Both the position numbers and the translations under genes were made by a program. From contig JBCCRH010000010.1 in NCBI GenBank assembly GCA_039208045.1, positions 1 through 32,422 of the forward strand: a stretch of DNA of 32,422 nt, written 5' to 3'. How positions within the stretch are numbered: the first letter of the stretch is position 1; each line of letters starts with the position of its first letter. This DNA comes from JBCCRH01 sp039208045. Lineage in GTDB: Bacteria > Bacteroidota > Bacteroidia > Chitinophagales > Saprospiraceae. Below the pieces are notes generated by a model. That model was not told where the DNA came from. It did no database searches and saw only the letters and a program-made list of their open reading frames with translations. Below are positions 1 through 7,894 of the stretch, one piece after another.

Positions 1-118
1 AATGGCTGCAAGCGGCAAAATTTTATCCTGCACTGCGTTAAAAAGCCTCGCCGATGCTTAGGCATCGCCTGCGTTTTTTGCCTTGTTCAGAATAAAATTT
101 GCTGCGCTTTCGCTCATT
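1..118. repeat. Large imperfect palindrome (REP/MITE-like intergenic element)
   Basis: The whole stretch folds back on itself around position 59.5. The centre is CGATGC (52-57), TTAG, GCATCG (62-67). Further out AAATTTTATCCTG on the left answers CAGAATAAAATTT on the right, and the edges read AATG and CATT. The symmetry covers 118 bases with scattered mismatches. No coding sequence is apparent. The left edge coincides with the window edge, so the element may continue. It resembles the dispersed palindromic elements common between Bacteroidota genes; that assignment is inference because no second copy is in the window. Confidence 0.7.
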
Positions 119-176
119 CGCGACCGGCGGAACAAGTCTAAGTATATTCTAGCCACTAAACAAGTTTAGGTCAACT

Positions 177-719
177 TTGAAGCCTCAACAACCGTCTAAC
201 AAGTCGCCATACCAAAAAGAGTTCGAACAACTCTTTGAGCAGCATTTCCCTGCTTTGTTTGCCTATGGCTTACAGCTGAGTGCGGATCGAGAGCTTACTA
301 AAGACCAAATTCAAAGCCTCTTTTTAGACCTATGGGAAAAACAGCTAGCCTTGGATGCTGTCGAGCACTGGCAAGCTTATCTACGGAAGTCCTTACACCG
401 CCGGATCATCAAGGAACTAAAAAAGCGGCGTACCGCCACCCACGAATTAGCAGCAGCATCCCCCATTGAGCCGTCCTATGAGGCACAACTTATCGAACTA
501 CAGACGGATCATCTTAAGAAAGTGCAGGTACAAAAGGCGATGAGCGCTCTTTCTGATACCGAACGGAAAGTATTAAGTGCCCGATTCCAGCTCGGGCTGA
601 GCTATGAAGAGATTGCCACTCAAACTGGCAAGAGCAAACAAACCGTTTATAATCAAATCCATTCGGCTATTAAGAAACTGCGAAAAGCCATATTATTTAG
701 TCTTTTTTTATTTTTTTGA
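177..719 (+). CDS. ECF-type RNA polymerase sigma-70 factor
   Basis: A 180-residue sigma factor of the extracytoplasmic-function class, which would direct RNA polymerase to promoters of this sugar-uptake locus. Region 2 spans about residues 15-80, with LFLDLWEKQ in the core-binding helix position. Region 4 spans about 115-168, where LSDTERKVL is followed by the helix-turn-helix LSYEEIATQTGKSKQTVYNQI. The frame opens after a TAG at 150-152, and the first usable start is TTG at 177; no ATG lies before the region 2 homology. It sits 83 bases ahead of a FecR-like anti-sigma factor and then susC, the standard Bacteroidota order for trans-envelope signalling. The substrate signal is inferred from the xylanase downstream. 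Confidence 0.9.
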   Translation: MKPQQPSNKSPYQKEFEQLFEQHFPALFAYGLQLSADRELTKDQIQSLFLDLWEKQLALDAVEHWQAYLRKSLHRRIIKELKKRRTATHELAAASPIEPSYEAQLIELQTDHLKKVQVQKAMSALSDTERKVLSARFQLGLSYEEIATQTGKSKQTVYNQIHSAIKKLRKAILFSLFLFF

Positions 720-764
720 AAAAAAATTTGGTTGGGCATAGTAAAAACCAATTTCTATCTCCTC

Positions 765-772
765 TATCTTTG
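765..772 (+). promoter_or_regulatory. Candidate -7 box (TATCTTTG) before the anti-sigma gene
   Basis: TATCTTTG fits the Bacteroidota -7 consensus TAnnTTTG and lies 30 bases before the anti-sigma start. No TTTG or TTG was found at the expected -33 distance, so this could be a weak or chance match. If real, the anti-sigma gene could be transcribed separately from its sigma factor. Confidence 0.35.
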
Positions 773-802
773 TAAAGCCTACATGGGCTATAACAAATAA
801 AA

Positions 803-1789
803 ATGCAAACAAGCCAACCAATAACAGCAGCAGAACTGGCCGCCAACGAACGCTTTCAGCAGTTCTGTAGTGCTCCTTCGCCTCAAGAAACCCGCTATTG
901 GCAACAGTGGCAGGTGGAGCATCAGGTGGCAGATAGTACGATGCAGGAGGCTAAAGCGTTAGTGCATCAGTTGCAACTGTATCCTTCACCAGCTGAAACG
1001 CAACAAGAATTGGCACGGCTACAGCAGGCTATCCAAACGAAGTCAACCAACCAAAAAGTTAGGCGTATATTACGCCGACCTTGGCTCCAAGCAGCTGCTA
1101 TTTTATTGCTACTAACCGCTGGTTTTGGCGTTTGGAAAATGGCACAACCTAGCGCTCCTCAATTGGTGAGCTATGACACCCCATTTGGGGAAACCCAAGA
1201 AATAAAGCTAACAGATGGCACAACGATTACGCTCAATGCCAACTCCAACTTAAAGCACGCTACTACCTTAAATTATAATGGCCAACGCGAAATTTGGCTC
1301 TCTGGAGAAGCCTATTTTGAGGTAGCTCATCGTCCCAAGGAACCATTTATTGTACATACTACCAATGGTGATATCCAAGTGTTAGGCACTTCTTTTAACG
1401 TCATCCAACGACCCAACGATTTTGAGCTGACACTTGTGGAAGGAAAAGTACAATTGGAGTTACCCGATGCTTCCAGCATTTCCATGCTTCCAGGAGAACA
1501 GATCAGTATTCTCGATAAAAAGCTATCAAAAGTAAAGGTCAATACAGACGGAATCGCTGCTTGGCGCAATAACCAGATGAACTTCAGAAATGTAACCATC
1601 GCGCGTGTGATTGCCCAAATAGAGCACGATTTTGGCTGGACCATTCAAGTAAATAATAAAGCATTATTAGATCTAAAAGTAAACGCCCAGATACCAGAAA
1701 ATAATCCAGCACTACTATTTGAAGCATTAGCAGCTATTTATGATTTAAGCATTCAACAGACCGCTGAGCGGCAGTACATCCTCGAATAA
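803..1789 (+). CDS. FecR-family anti-sigma factor
   Basis: A 328-residue inner-membrane anti-sigma factor expected to hold the neighbouring ECF sigma factor until SusC signals substrate binding. The N-terminal cytoplasmic part (1-90) is helical. One membrane segment lies at about 94-111 (LQAAAILLLLTAGFGVW) after a positively charged RRILRRP. The periplasmic FecR domain covers about 120-220 and includes LSGEAYFEVAHRPKEPFIV and VLGTSFNV, both typical of the family. The C-terminal 260-328 region (FRNVTIARVIAQIEHDFGW) matches the DUF4974-type domain that follows FecR domains in Bacteroidota. The start is an ATG at 803. The gene lies between the sigma factor and the STN-bearing susC, supporting one signalling chain. 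Confidence 0.93.
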   Translation: MQTSQPITAAELAANERFQQFCSAPSPQETRYWQQWQVEHQVADSTMQEAKALVHQLQLYPSPAETQQELARLQQAIQTKSTNQKVRRILRRPWLQAAAILLLLTAGFGVWKMAQPSAPQLVSYDTPFGETQEIKLTDGTTITLNANSNLKHATTLNYNGQREIWLSGEAYFEVAHRPKEPFIVHTTNGDIQVLGTSFNVIQRPNDFELTLVEGKVQLELPDASSISMLPGEQISILDKKLSKVKVNTDGIAAWRNNQMNFRNVTIARVIAQIEHDFGWTIQVNNKALLDLKVNAQIPENNPALLFEALAAIYDLSIQQTAERQYILE

Positions 1790-1824
1790 ACCAATTTTTG
1801 TTTGATTCTTTGATTTTAAATGGT

Positions 1825-4800
1825 ATGAAACGAATATATACTCTATCGCTCCCATCACCAGTGATGGGCCTCCTCTATTGCCTCTGCCTGCTAGTGGCTG
1901 GGCCTACTTTGCAGGCACACACCACATCCCAAAAAGGCAAAACCATGCCACTCATCAACGCCGTTGACCAAATTGCCAATACCTATCAGGTGGCTATCGT
2001 ATATGATGTAGAGCAATTGGAAAAAGTGACCGTAAAAGGCTGGACGCTGAAGCGCAAAAGCGTGGAAGATGACCTCAAGACCTTACTTAAGCGCGTGCCA
2101 TTCACCTACAAGAAGCTGAATGCGAAGACGTTCGTTATCAAAAAGCAAAACAGCACAAGTACATTTTCTAAAGGAAAAAGTAGAAATAGCTCCAACTCGA
2201 TAGCCCCCAAAAAACAGGTCAAAGAACGCTTCATGGCGAAAGGTTTCGTATACGATGCTGCAAATAATGATCCGCTGATTGGGGTGAACGTCATTGTGAG
2301 AGGCCGCTCAGATGGAACAGCTACGCTGATAGACGGTAGCTTTCAACTGCAAGTAGAAGCGGGGGATATACTAGAGATCAGCTATATCGGTTATCTCTCT
2401 AAGACGGTAAAAGTAAGTACCAAAGAGCTGGGTATCATCTACTTAGAATCGGATGCTAAGCAATTGGACGAAGTAGTGGTAGTGGGTTATGGCACCCAAA
2501 AGCGGAGTGACCTGACAGGGGCGTTATCTTCGGTAACCCAAAAAGAACTAGCGGCCCTGCCGTCCACTGGCTTAGACCAAGCGTTGCAGGGACGTGCGGC
2601 CGGCGTATTTGTGACCCAAAACTCTGGTGCTCCTGGTGGAGGAGTCTCGATCCGAATCCGAGGGATTGGCTCTACGCTCACCGCCGAGCCGCTGTATGTA
2701 ATCGATGGTATCCCTGTTGTGAATGACAACCAAGGCACTTCGACCAACTTTGCGGAATTAGATGGAGGGGGGCAAAATCCCAATGCCCTCAACACCATTA
2801 ATCCAGCAGACATAGAGTCAATTGAGATTTTGAAGGATGCTTCTGCTACTGCTATCTATGGTGCGCGGGCGGCTAATGGGGTGGTGCTGATTACTACCAA
2901 GCGGGGTAAGGAGGGACGCTCCAATATCACCTTTGATACCTACTATGGAGTGCAAGAATTAACCCGTAAGATTCCAGTCCTCAATTTGCAAGAATATGCC
3001 AGCTATTACCAGAGCGTAGGCTGGGATCCCATTGAAGAGTTTGCCAATCCTGAATTATTAGGAGCAGGGACTGATTGGCAAGACGCCGTTTTTAGACGCG
3101 CTACGATGCAAAATTATCAGCTTACGCTTTCTGGTGGAAGTGAGAATACCAACTACGCTATTTCGGGAAGTTATCACTTCAAGGAAGGGATTGTAGTAGG
3201 CTCCGATTTTAATCGCATCTCTACTAAAATTAATGTCGATCATAAGTTTTCGGATCGCGTACGCATTGGCAACAGCCTATTGGTAAGTCGTACTAAAGAG
3301 AATATCACCTTTAATGACAATAGCAGTGGCGTGGTGTACACCGCGCTTTTGATGGTTCCCAATGCTCCCGTTCGCAATGCTGATGGCAGCTTTGCTGGCC
3401 CACAAGAAGAAATCACCCTAGCCTTTGATAATCCAGTAGCGCGAGCGCTGGAAACCAATGATGTCAACGAAAAAACCCGACTGTTAGCTAATATTTACTT
3501 GGAAGCCGATATTTTTCCTTGGCTCCGCTACCGCACTGAATTTGGTACCGACCTCGTTTACTCGGATCACCTTACGTTTTTCCCTTCCTTCCAACGAGGT
3601 AATTTCTTTGGTAAATCTGGTATTCGCAACAACAGCAGCAATAGCCGCTTTTGGATTAACAAGCACTTGCTCACCTTCAATAAGCAATTAGCTGAAAAGC
3701 ACCACCTCAGCGTTTTGGCGGGCTTCGAAGCACAATCGGGTGCGTACGAGTGGCTTTTTGCTTCCAGAGAAAACCTCCCGACGAATGACTTGCAGAGCAT
3801 CAACTTAGGTGATGTAGGACAACAACAGACCAATGGTGGGGCGGGCCACTGGGCACTCCTCTCCTATTTTGGCCGCTTGAATTACAATTTTAATGAACAG
3901 CTCTTACTCACCGGTACGGTTCGGGTGGATGGTTCTTCTCGGTTTTCACCGGAAAATCGCTATGGCATTTTCCCCTCAGTAGCTGTCGCATGGCGGGCGT
4001 CTAATACCAGTTTCCTGAAAAGTGTGGAGGCTATCGACAACCTCAAATTCCGCGTAGGAGTGGGTGAGGTGGGGAACCAAGAGATTGGCTTGTACTCGTA
4101 TCTCGCGAATTTACGGGCCGTGAGTGTGGCGCTAAATGATAACTTAGTCACAGGTTTTGTGCCAGATAACCTAGCCAACCCCTCGGTGCGTTGGGAGTCC
4201 TCTTTCCAAACGAATGTGGGCATGGACTTAGGCCTATTCAACAACCGTATTGAATTTATTGCCGACTATTATGTTAAGCGCGCCGATGGCATGCTTTTAC
4301 CTGCCTTGCTACCTAGCACTGCCGGCAGCCTCAACCCGCCTTTTGTAAATATTGGTGAAATTGAAAATAGAGGCTTAGAACTTTCGCTGCGCACTGTCAA
4401 TCTTTCTGGAAAATTCAAGTGGAGCACTGCCCTTAACTATACCATTAATCGCAATGAAGTGATTAGCTTGGGTTCTAATGGTAACCTCATTGGCCTCATC
4501 CAGCGCCTACCGGTGACTCGCACTGAGGAAGGGCGCAGCATCAGCCAGTTTTATGGCTATGTGATGGAGAAAGTCTTTGAGTCGCAGGCAGAAGTAGCGG
4601 AAAGTCCTTTCCAGTCGAATGGCACGCGCGCGGGCGATATTAAGTTTAGAGACCTCAATGGCGATGGCGTAATTACAGATGCCGATCAAACCTTTATTGG
4701 AGATCCACTGCCTGATTTCACCCTTAATATGAGCAACGACTTTTCTTATATGGGCTTTGATCTCAACATCTTTTTCCAAGGCGTTTTTGGTAATGAAATC

Positions 4801-5211
4801 CTTAACCTCTTACGCCGCGATACGGAGGGTATGGCAGGGCTCAATAACCAATCGGCAGTGGTACAAAACCGGTGGACTACGCTCAATACCATTACGGATG
4901 TACCTCGGGCAACGGGTTCTGACCCCAATGATAATCGCCGTATCTCTACCCGCTTTATTGAGGATGGTACTTTTATTCGGCTCAGAAATATCTCCTTGGG
5001 CTACAACTTCCCTAAGAGTTGGCTACAGCAAATCCGCATACAGAATCTAAGAGTTTATGCTTCCGCACAAAACCTAGTGACCTGGACGGACTACACGGGC
5101 TACGATCCTGAAGTGGGTTCCTTTAATCAAAACCCTTTAATCAATGGGGTAGAAAATGGGCGCTACCCGATCGCTCGCTCCTACACTTTTGGCTTAAACG
5201 TTCAATTTTAG
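1825..5211 (+). CDS. susC: SusC-family TonB-dependent outer-membrane transporter with STN domain
   Basis: A 1128-residue TonB-dependent transporter expected to import oligosaccharides with the SusD lipoprotein encoded next. The ATG at 1825 is preferred over an in-frame TTG at 1798 because it gives a signal peptide (MKRIYTLSLPSPVMG, then a hydrophobic stretch). An STN domain at about 41-107 is the part that contacts FecR-type anti-sigma factors. After a charged linker comes a carboxypeptidase-regulatory-like domain at about 139-210. The SusC signature LDEVVVVGYGTQKRSDLTG lies at about 214-232, followed by the plug (PLYVIDGIPV, ATAIYGARAANGVVLITTKRG) and a long barrel ending in an aromatic-rich YTFGLNVQF. 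The STN domain ties regulation to the two genes upstream. Xylan specificity is inferred from the linked GH10 gene, not from the transporter itself. Confidence 0.95.
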   Translation: MKRIYTLSLPSPVMGLLYCLCLLVAGPTLQAHTTSQKGKTMPLINAVDQIANTYQVAIVYDVEQLEKVTVKGWTLKRKSVEDDLKTLLKRVPFTYKKLNAKTFVIKKQNSTSTFSKGKSRNSSNSIAPKKQVKERFMAKGFVYDAANNDPLIGVNVIVRGRSDGTATLIDGSFQLQVEAGDILEISYIGYLSKTVKVSTKELGIIYLESDAKQLDEVVVVGYGTQKRSDLTGALSSVTQKELAALPSTGLDQALQGRAAGVFVTQNSGAPGGGVSIRIRGIGSTLTAEPLYVIDGIPVVNDNQGTSTNFAELDGGGQNPNALNTINPADIESIEILKDASATAIYGARAANGVVLITTKRGKEGRSNITFDTYYGVQELTRKIPVLNLQEYASYYQSVGWDPIEEFANPELLGAGTDWQDAVFRRATMQNYQLTLSGGSENTNYAISGSYHFKEGIVVGSDFNRISTKINVDHKFSDRVRIGNSLLVSRTKENITFNDNSSGVVYTALLMVPNAPVRNADGSFAGPQEEITLAFDNPVARALETNDVNEKTRLLANIYLEADIFPWLRYRTEFGTDLVYSDHLTFFPSFQRGNFFGKSGIRNNSSNSRFWINKHLLTFNKQLAEKHHLSVLAGFEAQSGAYEWLFASRENLPTNDLQSINLGDVGQQQTNGGAGHWALLSYFGRLNYNFNEQLLLTGTVRVDGSSRFSPENRYGIFPSVAVAWRASNTSFLKSVEAIDNLKFRVGVGEVGNQEIGLYSYLANLRAVSVALNDNLVTGFVPDNLANPSVRWESSFQTNVGMDLGLFNNRIEFIADYYVKRADGMLLPALLPSTAGSLNPPFVNIGEIENRGLELSLRTVNLSGKFKWSTALNYTINRNEVISLGSNGNLIGLIQRLPVTRTEEGRSISQFYGYVMEKVFESQAEVAESPFQSNGTRAGDIKFRDLNGDGVITDADQTFIGDPLPDFTLNMSNDFSYMGFDLNIFFQGVFGNEILNLLRRDTEGMAGLNNQSAVVQNRWTTLNTITDVPRATGSDPNDNRRISTRFIEDGTFIRLRNISLGYNFPKSWLQQIRIQNLRVYASAQNLVTWTDYTGYDPEVGSFNQNPLINGVENGRYPIARSYTFGLNVQF

Positions 5212-5223
5212 CGAAAAAAGAAA

Positions 5224-6711
5224 ATGATGCAACAGAAATCAATTATACTATCTGCTCTTATAGGGATGCTCCTACTTACAGCCTGTGAGTCTTTCCTCGA
5301 AAGAGAGCCACTAGACCAAATCATTACCGATAATTTTTACCAAAATGTGGACGAAGTTAACCTTGCGCTGGTAGGCAGCTACGCCCCTATGCTCGATATT
5401 GACTGGACAGGAAAAGGCTGGATGATTACTGAAATTCCTTCAGATAACTCCATGCCTGGCGGAACCGATCCTGACTTCTCGCCCATCGATAACTTTACGG
5501 TAACAGCTGATAACCTTATTGTAGGCAACTACTGGGCGCGCCACTATCAACAGGTTACATATGCCAATACGGTACTAGCCAAATTGGAGGAATCGCCTAT
5601 CGATAAGGCGGAACAGGCCCCTTTAGCAGCGGAAGCAAAATTTTTGCGGGCAGTAGCTTATTTTGATCTGGTGCGCATCTTTGGTGGGGTGCCGCTCATT
5701 ACCGAACCGCCCGTATTTGGCGAAGACCTCCTATTCCCCAGAGCTACCGTGGCAGAAGTGTATGACTTAATCAAGGCGGATTTCACAGAAGCAGCTGAAC
5801 ACCTTCCGCTGGAACGATCAGGCCAGAATAATGGCCGCGCTACCAAGGGCGCAGCACTGGCTTTTTTGGCGAAAGCCCACCTAACACGCCGCGAATATGT
5901 AATGGCAAAAGATGCGGCCAAAGCAGTGATCGACTTGGGAGTGTATCAGTTGATGCCAGACTATGCTGCTAATTTTGAATTGGAAACGACTGACAACAAT
6001 ATCGAGTCTATCTTCCAAGTACAGTATGCAGGCTGTGGCCCTTTCAATACAGGCAACCCCATGCAGGCCTTCTTCGCTCCTTGGGGCGAAGGCATCACCA
6101 AAGACCGCGATGGCTGGGGCTCTCACATCCCCACTGGCCCAGTAGTAGCTACCCCTAATACAACCATTATGGATGCTTTTGAGGAGGGTGATTTGCGCAA
6201 AAAATGGACGGTAATGACTTCCAATGAACACTACGAAAGTATTAATGCAGATGATGGGGGGTACACCTACCCTGCTGCTGGTGCTTCCGCTAGTGCTGGT
6301 AATATTAAGAAATATGTGGTGGGCAGCGGACCGGACATTTGCTTTATGAGCACCCCTCAAAATGCACACGTTATCCGCTATGCGGACATGCTGCTTACCT
6401 ATGCAGAATGTATTATGGAGATTGAAGGGGGCGTTTCCTCCAATGGAGAAGCCCTGGATGCTTTCAATGCCGTACGTACCCGCGCAGGCCTTGAACCGCT
6501 TACTATGATTGATAAAGAAATCATGCTGCATGAGCGGCGGGTAGAGTTTGGGTTTGAAGGGCATCGGTGGTTTGATCTGTTGCGCAGTGGTAGGGCCATC
6601 GAGATTTTGAGCATCCACGGAAAGAATCCAGCTCTGCACAACTTGCTCTTCCCTATTCCTTCAGGTGAGATACAGATTAACCCAAACCTAACGCAAAACC
6701 CTGGCTACTAA
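5224..6711 (+). CDS. susD: SusD/RagB-family surface lipoprotein
   Basis: A 495-residue lipoprotein that should cap the SusC channel and bind oligosaccharide at the cell surface. The signal peptide ends in the lipobox LTAC with Cys21, and ESFLEREPLDQI follows, a typical SusD start. The helical TPR-like body includes AEAKFLRAVAYFDLVRIFGGVP, of which the stretch FLRAVAYFDLVRIFGG is characteristic. The C-terminal part has MLLTYAECIMEIEGG, FNAVRTRAGLEPL and RRVEFGFEGHRWFDLLRSG, all family hallmarks, and ends LTQNPGY. It starts 12 bases after susC, so co-transcription is expected. The length is normal for the family. Confidence 0.95.
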   Translation: MMQQKSIILSALIGMLLLTACESFLEREPLDQIITDNFYQNVDEVNLALVGSYAPMLDIDWTGKGWMITEIPSDNSMPGGTDPDFSPIDNFTVTADNLIVGNYWARHYQQVTYANTVLAKLEESPIDKAEQAPLAAEAKFLRAVAYFDLVRIFGGVPLITEPPVFGEDLLFPRATVAEVYDLIKADFTEAAEHLPLERSGQNNGRATKGAALAFLAKAHLTRREYVMAKDAAKAVIDLGVYQLMPDYAANFELETTDNNIESIFQVQYAGCGPFNTGNPMQAFFAPWGEGITKDRDGWGSHIPTGPVVATPNTTIMDAFEEGDLRKKWTVMTSNEHYESINADDGGYTYPAAGASASAGNIKKYVVGSGPDICFMSTPQNAHVIRYADMLLTYAECIMEIEGGVSSNGEALDAFNAVRTRAGLEPLTMIDKEIMLHERRVEFGFEGHRWFDLLRSGRAIEILSIHGKNPALHNLLFPIPSGEIQINPNLTQNPGY

Positions 6712-6742
6712 GCGAATAGCTCAACTTATAAACTGTAAACAA

Positions 6743-7846
6743 ATGACCAAATTTCTTAAATACAGCTTACTGTTAAGTTTGATCGTGTTGTTGTCTTGCG
6801 AAAAAGACACTCCTCCACCCACTATTGAGATGGTCACACCAGCCTTTGGCCCGGCGGGAGCGCTGATTACCTTTGAGGGAAATAACCTTGGTAATATCCA
6901 AGAAATCACTTTCAGTGGCCAGCAGATTAACTTCAATACGGCTTATAATTCGGAGGTAGCGCTCCTACTCCGCATTCCAAATAATGTTCCATTGGGAGAC
7001 CATGTGGTGGAGATGCGAACCGCAGGAGGTACAGCGACTGCTAATTTCAGAGTGACCCTTGAAGCCCCTGCTATCTTTAACATCACCCCTGAATTTGCCT
7101 CCCCAGGAGATGTTGTTACCATAACGGGCAAAAACTTTTTTGAACCTGTTTCGGTATCCTTTTTTGAAGAGGTAGAAGGCGAGGTGCTAACCCTCTTCCC
7201 CGACTCGATGGAGGTCATTGTGCCAGAGGGTATCCAAAAAGGTAGAGTCACCGTTTCTGCCAATGGCGGAGAAGCGATTTCCCCAGTTAACTTTTTTTCG
7301 ATCAACTCTATCTTGGTCAACGATTTTGATGGCAATGGTATGAGGAGCGAGACGCACAAGTGGGGCTTTGTAGGGCAGGTAAACGAAAATGGTATTACCG
7401 CTGTACAAAATGCAGCACCAGAACCGCTTGATGGTAATTACCTTAAGCTGACTGGTGCCGATGACTTGGGCATTACCTGGATTGGAGGCGCGCAAAGTGA
7501 TTTTGGCTTTCCAGGAGATACCTTCACAACATTTGGCTTGACCACCGACATCAATAATACCCTGCTGGAAATGGACATTCATAACAATGGCCGAACCAAC
7601 ACCCACCTCATCCTCATCTTGCTAGAACATGAAGGCTTGAATACTGACTTTGTATACAATCTACATGTAGATTGGGAGGGCTGGCAGCGCATCTCCGTTC
7701 CACTCAACCGATTTGCCAATTTTGAGGACATCCTGGTGGATCCTACCAAAGTTAAGCTCTTGAAACTTCACCTCACAGATAATGATGATTCGAATACCCT
7801 GCTGGAGGTGAATGTGGATAATATCCGATTTGTAGAAATTTTATAG
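6743..7846 (+). CDS. Surface glycan-binding lipoprotein with two IPT/TIG domains
   Basis: A 367-residue lipoprotein placed where Bacteroidota loci usually encode a surface glycan-binding protein. The signal peptide ends LLSC with Cys19, and the following EKD resembles the lipoprotein export signal that directs surface display. Two TIG-like beta-sandwich domains follow: about 27-105 (VTPAFGPAGALITFEGNNLG) and about 110-187 (ITPEFASPGDVVTITGKNF). The C-terminal half (about 190-367) has FDGNGMRSETHKWGF, W-rich strands and VDWEGWQRISVPL. This is the layout of SGBP-B proteins, whose last domain binds xylan or xyloglucan. It starts 32 bases after susD. Ligand identity is inferred from context. Confidence 0.85.
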   Translation: MTKFLKYSLLLSLIVLLSCEKDTPPPTIEMVTPAFGPAGALITFEGNNLGNIQEITFSGQQINFNTAYNSEVALLLRIPNNVPLGDHVVEMRTAGGTATANFRVTLEAPAIFNITPEFASPGDVVTITGKNFFEPVSVSFFEEVEGEVLTLFPDSMEVIVPEGIQKGRVTVSANGGEAISPVNFFSINSILVNDFDGNGMRSETHKWGFVGQVNENGITAVQNAAPEPLDGNYLKLTGADDLGITWIGGAQSDFGFPGDTFTTFGLTTDINNTLLEMDIHNNGRTNTHLILILLEHEGLNTDFVYNLHVDWEGWQRISVPLNRFANFEDILVDPTKVKLLKLHLTDNDDSNTLLEVNVDNIRFVEIL

Positions 7847-7894
7847 CGATACACTGAAACGTATCTTTTGATATACCTAATTAAAATCACAATT

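Noticed and set aside
1798..1824. TTG start for susC
   Set aside because: The added nine residues precede a good signal peptide that begins at the ATG at 1825.
5881..6639. Long antisense frame (252 residues) opposite susD
   Set aside because: It lies wholly inside a well-matched susD gene, has no family resemblance, and such shadows are common in C/G-wobble genes.
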